Source: Cytophagales bacterium CG12_big_fil_rev_8_21_14_0_65_40_12 (GTDB lineage: Bacteria > Bacteroidota > Bacteroidia > Cytophagales > Cyclobacteriaceae). From it: a DNA stretch of 64,000 bases. Position 1 is the first letter of the stretch; each line of letters opens with the position of its first letter. Below are positions 55,432 to 64,000 of the stretch, piece by piece. Location of the stretch: assembly GCA_002786855.1 (NCBI GenBank), contig PCUU01000008.1, forward strand, positions 32,660 to 96,659, given 5' to 3'. The notes under the pieces were generated by a model, which saw only the letters and a program-made list of their open reading frames with translations, ran no database searches and had not been told where the DNA came from. The position numbers were made by a program, and so were the translations under genes.

Positions 55432-56322
55432 CTAAATCTGTTGTAATAGAGTAAGCCATGCTTCCTCCAATTTATTTTCCTTTAATAAATCCTGCGCTAA
55501 GGTATGCAAATGATACTCTAAAGATTCACCATCGTTCTTAAAACGTTCAAAAATTTCTACTATTACTGCTGAATCAGAATACTCCTTGACGGCATCAAAA
55601 TCTGGGATTTTCTCAATATTTCCTAATCTACCCAAGTTATTGCCAGTCAGCACCAAACTATTGCGGATGGCCTCTGGAATTTGATCATATCCAATGCCGA
55701 TGTTTTTATTGGGCTTTGGTAATTCAAAGATAGCCTCGCCATTGGCCCTACAATACCAGTCCCCGCCCATCCTACTTACTAAATCTGTTTTGAATGGATC
55801 GGGCATTCCAGAATCGTCAAGTACTTCATCTTTGATGTGAATCAAAAGCACTTCGCAAATGATCAAATTGCCCGCACCACCTTGATCTCCCAAGGCTATT
55901 ACTTCCTTCACTTTGCACTCATAAGCAGCGATTGCTTCACCTACCCTTGGTGGTTTCACATGCTCAGAGGCCACTTGGGTAAGTCCTGATTTAATAAATT
56001 CATTTACTCCCTTCTCATACTCTGTACTTGAAAGTGACATCTGCTCAACGATTGGATAGCTTACAATATTGATGACCACCTCTTTGGTTTCAAGCGCATT
56101 TTCGAGCGTATGCTTAATCGTGTTGTCCCTTACCCTTCGGGCTGGAGAAAAGATTAGCGTTGGTGGATTTGAACTAAAAACGTTGAAAAAACTATAAGGG
56201 CTGAGGTTTACATTCCCTTGCTTATCGATGGTACTGGCAAAAGCTATCGGTCTTGGTGCGATAGTACCAAGCATTAAACCGTGTAGTTTACCAGTGGGGG
56301 TTTCTTTTGGGTCGATTCTCAT
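55432..56322 (-). CDS. Flavin reductase-like domain protein
   Basis: This 296-residue protein begins with an FMN-binding split barrel: GLMLGTIAPRPIAFASTIDK, NLSPYSFFNVFSSNPPTLIF and the later YECKVKEVIALGDQGG. The C-terminal third (about 205-296) is an extra helical region. It probably reduces or uses FMN; a specific role with fumarylacetoacetase is suggested only by position. Confidence 0.9.
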   Translation of the reverse strand: MRIDPKETPTGKLHGLMLGTIAPRPIAFASTIDKQGNVNLSPYSFFNVFSSNPPTLIFSPARRVRDNTIKHTLENALETKEVVINIVSYPIVEQMSLSSTEYEKGVNEFIKSGLTQVASEHVKPPRVGEAIAAYECKVKEVIALGDQGGAGNLIICEVLLIHIKDEVLDDSGMPDPFKTDLVSRMGGDWYCRANGEAIFELPKPNKNIGIGYDQIPEAIRNSLVLTGNNLGRLGNIEKIPDFDAVKEYSDSAVIVEIFERFKNDGESLEYHLHTLAQDLLKENKLEEAWLTLLQQI

Positions 56323-56366
56323 AATAAACGCTTTACCTTAGATCAAGCGTTGAACCAACCCAAAAC

Positions 56367-56774
56367 CTAAGCTTTCTTAATCAAACTGAGCAATTGCTGC
56401 TTATTTGAATCAAAATTAAGAAGTAATGCGATACTACAACTTACAAATACAATAATTGCTAGCGCGAAAAGATAACCGCCATCGCCTTGCACTTCGATAC
56501 CCAACTTGGTCAAATGAAAGAAAATGGCACCTGACATTGCACCCGCTCCCATCAAACAACCTAATCCGTACCATCTTGTCAGTAAAATGACACTAGCGAT
56601 AAGTTCGGTGACCCCGACCAAGTAGCGCCCCCAAGGTTCCATACCGATTTGGCTAAAAATGTAGATCGATTCCTCGGCTCCTGTGAATTTGAAAAATAAG
56701 GTTTGGAACATGATAATCGCGGCAATTAGCCTTAAAATCCATGTTATGATCAATTTTGGTTTCGAAGTTTTCAT
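56367..56774 (-). CDS. DoxX-family membrane protein
   Basis: This 135-residue protein has four membrane spans and the DoxX pattern (IIMFQTLFFKFTGAEESIYIF, WGRYLVGVTELIASVILL). It lies between fahA (61 bases) and the flavin reductase gene (44 bases). Function in this context is unknown. Confidence 0.88.
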   Translation of the reverse strand: MKTSKPKLIITWILRLIAAIIMFQTLFFKFTGAEESIYIFSQIGMEPWGRYLVGVTELIASVILLTRWYGLGCLMGAGAMSGAIFFHLTKLGIEVQGDGGYLFALAIIVFVSCSIALLLNFDSNKQQLLSLIKKA

Positions 56775-56835
56775 AAGGTTGAGAATGGTTTGAAATCCAT
56801 CAACCTAATAAAGCGAATTAATCGATCATTTTAAA

Positions 56836-58110
56836 TCAGTTGGCGGGCAGCACCTTGGCCAGCACTTCACCAAAACCAATGCGGACGCCATCTTTTACTG
56901 CATGGCCAGACATGATCACGGTATCCCCATCTTGAATGAACTTCCGTTCTGAGCCATCCTTCATTTTCACTGGCTTTTCTCCACGCCATGTGATCTCTAG
57001 CATAGAACCAAATTCCTCAGGTTTGGGTCCAGAAATAGTACCAGAACCATAGAGATCGCCTACTTGAAGATTGCAACCATTGCTAGTATGATGCGCTACT
57101 TGCTGGTTTACATTCCAATACATGTACTTAAAATTGGAATTGCTAACCACAGTTGGCTCAGCTTTCTCTGGTTTAATCTGCACCTCAAGCTTGACATCAT
57201 AATGCAAGCTCCCTTCAGTTTTTAAATAAGGAAGTACTGCTGGATTTTGCTTAGGGCCAGCCACTTTAAAAGGCTCAAGGGCATCCATAGTCACAATCCA
57301 TGGCGAAATATGAGAGGCAAAATTCTTTGCTAAAAATGGACCCAATGGCACATATTCCCATTTCTGAATATCTCTGGCTGACCAATCATTTAAAATGACG
57401 AATCCAAATATATAATCAGCTGCTTCTTTGGCAGAAACTGAAGTGCCCATCGGATTTTCTTTGCAAGTGATAAAGGCCATTTCCAATTCAAAATCGAGCA
57501 AACGACAAGGCCCGAAAGAAGGCATTTCAGCGTCATCGGCCTTGGTTTGGCCTTTAGGTCTGTGAAAGTCAGTTCCTGAAACTACAATACTTGAAGCCCT
57601 GCCATGATATGCCACAGGCAAATGCTTCCAGTTGGGCATCAATGCATTTTTGGGGTCACGGAACATGGTGCCCACATTACGTGCATGATCTTCTGAAGAA
57701 TAAAAGTCGGTATAGTTAGGCACGCGCACTGGAATCAACATTTCCACCTCATCCATGGGAATCATAGACAATTCACGCACCGCAAAATTATCCCTAAGCT
57801 CATCGTTCTCGGCACTGAGTAATTCCGAAATTCTATTTCTTACCTCACGAGTTTTGGCCTTTCCTAAGGCCATAAAATCGTTTAAATAAGCTTGATTGAA
57901 AATACCTGCTGGCAATTCAAGCCCATCGAAATAGCCATTCTCATACATATAAGTAAGGTCGAGCACCAAATCGCCAATACGCACCCCCGCTCCCGGGGCC
58001 AGGTAATCCGTTTTAAAGATCCCGAAAGGAAGGTTTTGGATGGGGAAGTCAGAGTTTTCAGGGATTTCCACCCAAGTAGACAATTTGGGGTCGTTCGCTT
58101 TAATTTTCAT
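56836..58110 (-). CDS. fahA: Fumarylacetoacetase
   Basis: This 424-residue enzyme performs the last step of tyrosine/homogentisate degradation, giving fumarate and acetoacetate. The N-terminal SH3-like domain is followed by the catalytic FAH fold with DFYSSEDHARNVGTMFR, VAYHGRASSIVVSGT, LDFELEMAF and DLYGSGTISGPKPEEFGSML. Other homogentisate genes are not in the window. Confidence 0.97.
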   Translation of the reverse strand: MKIKANDPKLSTWVEIPENSDFPIQNLPFGIFKTDYLAPGAGVRIGDLVLDLTYMYENGYFDGLELPAGIFNQAYLNDFMALGKAKTREVRNRISELLSAENDELRDNFAVRELSMIPMDEVEMLIPVRVPNYTDFYSSEDHARNVGTMFRDPKNALMPNWKHLPVAYHGRASSIVVSGTDFHRPKGQTKADDAEMPSFGPCRLLDFELEMAFITCKENPMGTSVSAKEAADYIFGFVILNDWSARDIQKWEYVPLGPFLAKNFASHISPWIVTMDALEPFKVAGPKQNPAVLPYLKTEGSLHYDVKLEVQIKPEKAEPTVVSNSNFKYMYWNVNQQVAHHTSNGCNLQVGDLYGSGTISGPKPEEFGSMLEITWRGEKPVKMKDGSERKFIQDGDTVIMSGHAVKDGVRIGFGEVLAKVLPAN

Positions 58111-58267
58111 ATGAGCCTAATTTCGAATCAAAGTTAAGGATCAAATCGAACTTTAGCCCATGGATTGATTTTGAAATGCGAGAATCAAATCTCAAAACCC
58201 TTCTTTTTTGGCTATGCACTATGGACTAATAATCCTATTTTTGCGCCTCAATTACAGATTTAAGAAA

Positions 58268-60952
58268 ATGTCACTTTCAACGAAGTATAACCCCAGCGAG
58301 GTAGAAGACAAATGGTATGCACACTGGATGGCCAAAGGCTATTTCCACGCAAAGGTCAACCCGAATAAGGAACCTTACTCTATAGTTATTCCTCCTCCCA
58401 ACGTAACGGGAGTACTTCATATGGGCCACATGCTGAACAATACTATCCAAGATATATTGATCAGAAAGGCACGTATGGAAGGCAAAGAGGCTTGTTGGGT
58501 GCCTGGCACTGACCATGCCTCGATAGCTACTGAAGCGAAAGTTGTGAAGATGCTTCGTGAAAAAGGCATCAAAAAATCTGACTTAACTCGTGAAGAATTT
58601 CTTACCCATGCTTGGGAATGGAAAGAAAAGTATGGTGGCATCATCCTAGAGCAGTTGAAAAAACTAGGCGCTTCTTGCGACTGGGAAAGAACTGCCTTTA
58701 CCATGGATGAAGGTTATCACAAAGCAGTATTGCGCGTTTTCGTTGACCTTTATAATAAGGGTTATATCTACCGCGATTTGCGCATGGTGAACTGGGATGT
58801 TGAAGCCCAAACTACCGTTTCGAACGAAGAGGTGATCTATGCCGATCAAGATGAAGTTTCAAAGCTTTATAAGTTTCAATACAGCATTAAGGATTCTGAT
58901 GAAAAGGTAGTGATTGCTACACAGCGACCAGAAACCATTTTAGGGGATGCCGCAATCGCTGTTAACCCTAAAGATGCACGCTATCAGCATTTAATTGGCA
59001 AGACCGCCATTGTGCCTTTCGTGAATCGCGAAATCCCAATCATTGCGGACGATTACGTAGAAATTGAATTTGGAACAGGCTGCCTTAAAGTAACACCTGC
59101 CCACGATCCAAATGACTATGAAATTGGCTTACGACATAACTTAGAAGTTATCGATACCATCGACTTCGATGGTACTTTGAATGAGAAATGTGGCGTACCA
59201 AAATACGTGGGCATGGAGCGTTTCAAGGCCAGAAAAGTAATGGTGAAGGATTTAGAAGAAGCGGGTTATTATATCGGTTTCGAAGAGTTTACTACCAGAA
59301 TTGGCCGATCGGAAAGAACGAATACCGTGATTGAACCAAAGCTTTCTTTGCAGTGGTTCATCAAAATGAAAAAAATTTCGCGCACCGCTCACAAAGTGGT
59401 GATGAACGATGAAATTGAATTGCTTCCAGCCAAATTCAAGAATACCTATAACCACTGGATGGAAGGTGTTCGTGATTGGTGTATTTCACGCCAGCTTTGG
59501 TGGGGACAACAAATCCCGGCTTATTTCTATGGCGCGGGCGAACACGACTTTGTAGTTGCTGAAACGGCCGAAGAAGCCCTCGAATTGGCAAAAGCTAAAT
59601 CTGGAAACAGTAAATTAAATGCTGAAGATTTAAGGCAAGACCCAGATGTTTTGGACACCTGGGCATCGTCATGGCTTTTTCCAATGGCCGTTTTCAATGG
59701 TTTCGATGATTCTTGTTTCGACAGAGAAACTGGTAAAATCATCAAAGGCAAGAATGCCGAATTAGACTACTTCTACCCTACTTCTACCTTGGTAACTGCT
59801 CCAGAAATCTTATTCTTCTGGGTGGCAAGAATGATCATTGCGGGTTATGAATACACCGATGAGAAACCATTTAAACATGTTTATCTCACGGGAATTGTTC
59901 GCGACAAGCAACGCAGAAAAATGTCCAAATCTTTGGGTAATTCTCCCGACCCTTTGGACTTGATCAAAGAATTAGGCGCTGATGCTGTCCGTACAGGAAT
60001 GCTTTTCTCCTCACCAGCAGGTAACGACTTGTTGTATGATGAAAAGTTGGTAGAGCAAGGAAGAAACTTCGCTAATAAAATCTGGAATGCCTTCCGTTTG
60101 GTCAAAGGATGGGAAGTAGGAAAAACAACCACAGGTGTAGAAAATCAAACCGCCATCCGTTGGTTCGATTCGCGCTTCAATGCGGCTTTGGCTGAAATTG
60201 AAGATCATTTCAATAAATTCAGAATGTCGGATGCCTTGATGTCAACCTACAAGTTGATTTGGAACGACTTCTGCGCTTGGTATTTAGAAATGATCAAACC
60301 TGCGTTTGGTGAGCCGATTGACTTGGCCACTTATGAGGTGACCTTGAATTTCTTCGAGAAGATCATGAAAATACTTCATCCATTTATGCCTTTTATTACT
60401 GAAGAAATCTGGAGCGAATTAAGAGAGAGGGCCGAAGGACAAGATATTATTGTTTCTACTTGGCCAGTGATTGGTGGTTCTGATGACGAACTGAACAAGC
60501 AATCTGAAATCGTTTTTGAGTTGGTTTCTAACCTTAGAAACTTGCGTTCATCAAAAGGAATTTCACCGAAAAAGGCACTTGATTTATCGATCAAAGCTGA
60601 AGATAACGATGCTTATAAACCGTTTGAGAGCATCATTAAAAAGCTGGCCAATATCGATCAACTTACCTTCACGGATGAAAAACTCAATGGAGCGGTGGGT
60701 TTTATAATCAAATCTGATGAGTTCTTTATTCCAATGGAAGAAGGCGCCATTGATGTTGAAGCAGAAAAAGCCGAACTCATTAAAGAGATTGAGTATACCA
60801 AAGGTTTCTTGAACTCAGTAATGAAAAAGCTTAGCAACGAGCGCTTTGTAGCAGGTGCTCCAGCAGAAGTTGTGGCTACAGAAAAGGCCAAACAAGCCGA
60901 TGCCGAAGGGAAAATTAAGGTGTTAGAAGAGAAATTGGCTTCTTTTAATTAA
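58268..60952 (+). CDS. valS: Valine-tRNA ligase
   Basis: This 894-residue class I synthetase charges tRNA-Val. The HIGH-type motif HMGH is at residues 51-54 and KMSKS at 551-555. The CP1 editing domain lies at about 190-350 and a C-terminal coiled coil (about 830-890) is present. I start at MSLSTKYNPSEVEDKW; upstream codons are not conserved. A -7-like box TATTTTTG (58236-58243) lies 24 bases upstream. Confidence 0.98.
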   Translation: MSLSTKYNPSEVEDKWYAHWMAKGYFHAKVNPNKEPYSIVIPPPNVTGVLHMGHMLNNTIQDILIRKARMEGKEACWVPGTDHASIATEAKVVKMLREKGIKKSDLTREEFLTHAWEWKEKYGGIILEQLKKLGASCDWERTAFTMDEGYHKAVLRVFVDLYNKGYIYRDLRMVNWDVEAQTTVSNEEVIYADQDEVSKLYKFQYSIKDSDEKVVIATQRPETILGDAAIAVNPKDARYQHLIGKTAIVPFVNREIPIIADDYVEIEFGTGCLKVTPAHDPNDYEIGLRHNLEVIDTIDFDGTLNEKCGVPKYVGMERFKARKVMVKDLEEAGYYIGFEEFTTRIGRSERTNTVIEPKLSLQWFIKMKKISRTAHKVVMNDEIELLPAKFKNTYNHWMEGVRDWCISRQLWWGQQIPAYFYGAGEHDFVVAETAEEALELAKAKSGNSKLNAEDLRQDPDVLDTWASSWLFPMAVFNGFDDSCFDRETGKIIKGKNAELDYFYPTSTLVTAPEILFFWVARMIIAGYEYTDEKPFKHVYLTGIVRDKQRRKMSKSLGNSPDPLDLIKELGADAVRTGMLFSSPAGNDLLYDEKLVEQGRNFANKIWNAFRLVKGWEVGKTTTGVENQTAIRWFDSRFNAALAEIEDHFNKFRMSDALMSTYKLIWNDFCAWYLEMIKPAFGEPIDLATYEVTLNFFEKIMKILHPFMPFITEEIWSELRERAEGQDIIVSTWPVIGGSDDELNKQSEIVFELVSNLRNLRSSKGISPKKALDLSIKAEDNDAYKPFESIIKKLANIDQLTFTDEKLNGAVGFIIKSDEFFIPMEEGAIDVEAEKAELIKEIEYTKGFLNSVMKKLSNERFVAGAPAEVVATEKAKQADAEGKIKVLEEKLASFN

Positions 60953-60979
60953 GAATTAGGATTGACGAATTACGACAAG

Positions 60980-61004
60980 AGCAGCTCGAAAGGGCTGCTT
61001 TTTT
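60980..61004 (+). terminator. Rho-independent terminator of valS
   Basis: AGCAGC and GCTGCT form a six-base-pair GC-rich stem with an eight-base loop, followed by six T, 27 bases after the valS stop. Confidence 0.85.
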
Positions 61005-61114
61005 CATGCTTGGATAAGATCTTGATACTCTCCTAGTCTTGGCGCATAAAAGTCGTGTTTCTGTCACTATCTTTTTTTAGCTTCCTTTCTATTTTTGAAA
61101 TAAAAATACATTCA

Positions 61115-61696
61115 ATGGAACTAGGTAAAAAAGTAAAGGAACTGAGAAAACGAAAAGGACTTTCGCAAGAGGAGTTAGCCGAAAAGGCTAGTCTTAGCTT
61201 AAGAACTATCCAACGAATTGAATCTGGTGAAACAGCGCCCAGGGGTGATACACTAAAAAGATTGTCTAAGGCTTTAGATGTTTCGCCAGATGAGCTCTTG
61301 GATTGGGCAGAGGCCGAGGATCGTGGTTATTTGGCCCTACTTTATCTTTCACCACTAGGCATGTTCCTACATCCGTTATTGGCCATTATTCTTCCGCTTA
61401 TATTATGGATTTTTAAGAAAGATAAAGTGAAAGGTGTAAACGTTGCGGGCAAAGCTATTCTAAACTTTCAGATCACTTGGCTATTGGCTTTCCTTGTGTT
61501 CTTTATGATGTCTTTTGGCAATCTGTTCTTAGGATTTGGCATTTCTAGCGATACGGAAATGGATAATATTTTCAATGCTTTTTGGAAGTTGGCTCTACTT
61601 TACGGTTACAATGTGGTATTCACTATTATGTCAGTTGTGAGAAGTCAACTGGACAAAAGCATATTATTGGTGCCTGCAATCCCATTTTTGCGATAA
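61115..61696 (+). CDS. XRE-type regulator with membrane domain
   Basis: This 193-residue protein joins an N-terminal XRE helix-turn-helix (residues 1-65, MELGKKVKELRKRKGLSQEE and LSLRTIQRIESGETAP) to about three membrane spans resembling DUF4870 (YLSPLGMFLHPLLAIILPLI, NVAGKAILNFQITWLL). Such fusions tether a DNA-binding domain to the membrane. I start at ATG 61115; a -7-like box TATTTTTG (61090-61097) lies 17 bases upstream. Ligand and target are unknown. Confidence 0.88.
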   Translation: MELGKKVKELRKRKGLSQEELAEKASLSLRTIQRIESGETAPRGDTLKRLSKALDVSPDELLDWAEAEDRGYLALLYLSPLGMFLHPLLAIILPLILWIFKKDKVKGVNVAGKAILNFQITWLLAFLVFFMMSFGNLFLGFGISSDTEMDNIFNAFWKLALLYGYNVVFTIMSVVRSQLDKSILLVPAIPFLR

Positions 61697-61709
61697 TCAA
61701 ATTCTGTGC

Positions 61710-62447
61710 TTAATTCCCCTTATATTTATACTTAGCCCCTTTCACATACTTCTGATAAATATTTACCAGCGTTTTTTGAGAAGCACCTAGGAAGAACAAT
61801 ACAAATACCAATACATTGATCACATTGGTTTTGAAGTAATTATTGGCTTCCATCTTTCTGGCAGAAATAATTACCTTTTCATCCATGATATGAATTTTCT
61901 CATGTTTTCTGGCGCGAAGTAAAATTTCATAATCCTCCATAATCACGGTGTCATCATCAAAGCCTCCAATCAAATCAAAAAAGTCACGGGTCATATAGAG
62001 TGTTTGGTCACCCCCCCGGAAAAAGATGCCTTGATACTTGGAAAGTGAGCTGTTGAATTTTAATCCTGGCACAGGTCGATCAAAAGTTACTTGGTAGCAG
62101 CCATAGCGATGACCATTTTCAACTGCTGTTAGAATATCATCGAAGAAAGAATCTGGAGGAACAAGGTCCGCATGAACGAAGTAAAGCACCTCGCCTTTGG
62201 CAATTTTTGCCCCTACATTCATCTGCTTGGCTCGGCAACAGGCAGGCCCGGTAATCACTTTGGCACCAGCTGCTCTGGCAATATTTGCAGTCCCATCTTG
62301 GCTCTCAGCATCTGCAACTATGATCTCTATCTCCCTACCTCGGCATTGCTCGTTGAGTTTGGCAATTAAACTACCAATGACTTTGGCTTCATTTAGTGTA
62401 GGAATAATAATGCTGATTTTCACTTGATCCAATTTAGCTAAAAGCAT
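61710..62447 (-). CDS. TIGR04283-type family 2 glycosyltransferase
   Basis: This 245-residue protein is a GT-A glycosyltransferase with SIIIPTLNEAKVIGSLIAKL near the start, VADAESQDGTANIA, GPACCRAKQMNVGAKIAKG and the DxD-like FVHADLVPP. These match the TIGR04283 group, linked in some bacteria to arsenosugar synthesis. One hydrophobic C-terminal segment (about 212-230) anchors it to the membrane. No radical SAM partner is adjacent, so the product is uncertain. Confidence 0.87.
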   Translation of the reverse strand: MLLAKLDQVKISIIIPTLNEAKVIGSLIAKLNEQCRGREIEIIVADAESQDGTANIARAAGAKVITGPACCRAKQMNVGAKIAKGEVLYFVHADLVPPDSFFDDILTAVENGHRYGCYQVTFDRPVPGLKFNSSLSKYQGIFFRGGDQTLYMTRDFFDLIGGFDDDTVIMEDYEILLRARKHEKIHIMDEKVIISARKMEANNYFKTNVINVLVFVLFFLGASQKTLVNIYQKYVKGAKYKYKGN

Positions 62448-62496
62448 ATACGGAACGGTTCCTTGTTCTGGATTTTAGACAAAGTTTAAAGCTGAA

Positions 62497-62991
62497 TTAA
62501 GAAATGGGTTCAAGAGAATCACCATTGCGAATTACCCCTGAAGAAATCACTTTGGCCGTAATGCCTCCGTGTCCTCTCATTGCATTGTAACCACCCTCTC
62601 CTAGGTTTTCTTCCGTCCGAGAACAAGGATGACAATCACCAGTATGCTCCAAAATAGCTTCACCTAATTTAAACTGTTTCCCCTTTAAGGATTGAAGGTT
62701 GATACCATGCACAACGACATTTCTTCTAAGCGATAAAGGATCAATCATCTCTCTTCCGAGCATGGAACTCACCGCGGCAATATGCTCTGCTTGAATCAAA
62801 GTGACTTGGCGTTTGCCACCTTTGGATGCATAATGGTCACCATCAAGGCCTCGATCTACAATGGCCTCCACCTCTTGAACGATTACTGGTAATTCTCCCC
62901 TTTTCGGTCTTATGGTAACCAATTCAACCGTTCCGTTTTGAGAAAATTGACTTGTCAAATAGGCGATGGATTTTTGTTCTATGGGTAGCAT
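62497..62991 (-). CDS. MOSC-domain protein
   Basis: This 164-residue protein is a stand-alone MOSC domain. LRRNVVVHGINLQSLKGKQF, the cysteine-bearing GDCHPCSRTEENLGEG and RGHGGITAKVISSGVI are the usual blocks. MOSC proteins bind molybdenum cofactor or act as sulfur carriers; the conserved cysteine is kept. It starts one base after the sterol desaturase-like gene, so the two are co-transcribed. Confidence 0.92.
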   Translation of the reverse strand: MLPIEQKSIAYLTSQFSQNGTVELVTIRPKRGELPVIVQEVEAIVDRGLDGDHYASKGGKRQVTLIQAEHIAAVSSMLGREMIDPLSLRRNVVVHGINLQSLKGKQFKLGEAILEHTGDCHPCSRTEENLGEGGYNAMRGHGGITAKVISSGVIRNGDSLEPIS

Positions 62992-62992
62992 T

Positions 62993-63847
62993 TCAATTCC
63001 CTTCTTTTAACTTTCCAAACTTAGTACCCTCTGGAGTTCTATAAGGCTGAAAAGGAATTTTGAGTAAGTTACTCATGCGATCATTTTCTTCAGAGTCCAT
63101 ATGCGTATCAATGCCATAGATCAGTTCGGTTGTATCTTCTACCTGCGCAAAAGTCCCAAATATTCGATCCCAAAACGAAAAGATATTGCCATAGTTGGTG
63201 TCCGTTAAGGGCTGGGTATAATGATGGTGTACCTTGTGCATCAGTGGAGTAACAAAAACCCATGAAAGGGCACGATCTATCGTTTTAGGCATTTTTATGT
63301 TCGCATGAGTAATATGGGCAAATAAGACAGAAACGCTTTGATAAAGCATAATGAGCCACATCGGTGCCCCAACTACAATTACGGCCAAAATAGTAAAGCC
63401 AATCCTAAAAACTGTTTCCCCTGGATGATGCCTTAAGCCTGTGGTAACATCTACCGTGGTATCAGAGTGATGCACCAAATGAAACTTCCACATCCATTTT
63501 ACTTTGTGCTCGGTGTAGTGAACTAGATAAGCACCAATAAAATCGAGTAAAAGGAGCCCAAGTACCAACTGACCCCATAATGGCAATTCAATTATATACA
63601 ATAGCCCAAATTGATTGTTGGCGACCATATCCGAAGCAGCCAATAAAACGCCAGCAAGTCCAAAGCCTATAACCGCTGTCGTCAGGGTAAAAAACAGGTT
63701 CAATCCTGCATGGCGTACTTTTTTGTATTGAAAACTAAACAGCGGCAATGTGCCTTCAATCACCCAGAAAATCACAACACCCCCTATTAGAATTCCTGCT
63801 CGAAATTCGGTGGGAATGTCATTAAAGAAATTTACGATCCACTCCAT
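62993..63847 (-). CDS. Sterol desaturase/fatty acid hydroxylase family protein
   Basis: This 284-residue membrane protein has about four hydrophobic spans and the diiron histidine boxes of the family: HYTEHKVKWMWKFHLVHH near residue 112 and a late MHKVHHHYTQP. A third set is in GLRHHPGE. The enzyme should hydroxylate or desaturate a lipid; substrate not readable. Both homologous genes and a membrane location support the call. Confidence 0.9.
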   Translation of the reverse strand: MEWIVNFFNDIPTEFRAGILIGGVVIFWVIEGTLPLFSFQYKKVRHAGLNLFFTLTTAVIGFGLAGVLLAASDMVANNQFGLLYIIELPLWGQLVLGLLLLDFIGAYLVHYTEHKVKWMWKFHLVHHSDTTVDVTTGLRHHPGETVFRIGFTILAVIVVGAPMWLIMLYQSVSVLFAHITHANIKMPKTIDRALSWVFVTPLMHKVHHHYTQPLTDTNYGNIFSFWDRIFGTFAQVEDTTELIYGIDTHMDSEENDRMSNLLKIPFQPYRTPEGTKFGKLKEGN

Positions 63848-64000
63848 AACATCACTTAAATTGGCAGTCTAAGATATCGAATCCTGACAATAAGAATTCT
63901 TAATTATAGGGTTACTCATTTAAGTCGCAAGAATTATGTCTCTTCTAGTGATTGGGCTTGTACTTACACATCTTTCGATAAGCCTATCGAGTATTGATTC

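Noticed and set aside
58111..58267. Riboswitch or T-box before valS
   Set aside because: No conserved stem or T-box sequence was seen; T-boxes are not expected in this phylum.
1..64000. CRISPR arrays, prophage, rRNA operons, replication origin
   Set aside because: No regularly spaced direct repeats, phage genes, rRNA sequence or dnaA-box cluster was noticed on reading.

Overview
The window looks like the chromosome of a marine-type member of the Bacteroidota, most likely order Cytophagales (Roseivirga/Fulvivirga-like). Support comes from the gene content (Bacteroidota-type RpoB/RpoC, a type IX secretion C-terminal domain, arginine-derived putrescine genes aguAB, single-cytochrome succinate dehydrogenase), from the moderate AT-richness, from the near absence of Shine-Dalgarno sequences, and from several promoters that match the Bacteroidota pattern TTTG-N19-20-TAnnTTTG. 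The genus is an inference.

Region 1 (about 1-13.6 kb, minus strand) is the transcription/translation supercluster: tRNA-Tyr, tRNA-Gly, tRNA-Thr, tuf, tRNA-Trp, secE, nusG, rplK, rplA, rplJ, rplL, rpoB, rpoC and a DUF3467 gene. Two complete promoters (before tRNA-Tyr and before tRNA-Trp) and hairpins after tuf and between rplL and rpoB divide it. Region 2 (13.9-19.6 kb, mostly plus) holds a biotin carrier protein, pyrH, frr, a PIN-domain toxin/antitoxin pair, and a PadR regulator with an FtsX-type permease. Region 3 (19.6-24.3 kb, minus) is hisG-hisD-hisC-hisB behind an unannotated 22-residue histidine leader peptide, ending at a shared terminator without hisH/A/F/I.

Region 4 (24.3-36.2 kb) is a mosaic of small housekeeping genes. 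It contains a RAYT transposase gene framed by two near-identical palindromes, the putrescine genes aguB-aguA, an SUI1-type factor, a universal stress protein and a CREST-family membrane hydrolase. Region 5 (36.2-40.4 kb) is a tightly overlapped five-gene redox cassette: a Rieske-FMN glutamate-synthase-like enzyme, two small membrane or exported proteins, a haem-type membrane protein fused to a Rieske domain, and a cysteine-motif protein of unknown role. It is the best candidate here for an undescribed system. Region 6 (40.4-46 kb) has malic enzyme and the sdhC-A-B operon, both feeding central carbon and respiratory metabolism.

Region 7 (46-64 kb) carries a large type IX-secreted fibronectin-type protein, fabD, a penicillin-recognising-fold hydrolase, an esterase, folK and bioB (divergent), a fumarylacetoacetase/DoxX/flavin reductase/porin run, valS, a membrane-tethered XRE regulator, a TIGR04283-type glycosyltransferase, a MOSC protein and a sterol-desaturase-family enzyme. 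No rRNA, CRISPR array, prophage or origin was recognised. The only mobile-type unit seen is the RAYT element.
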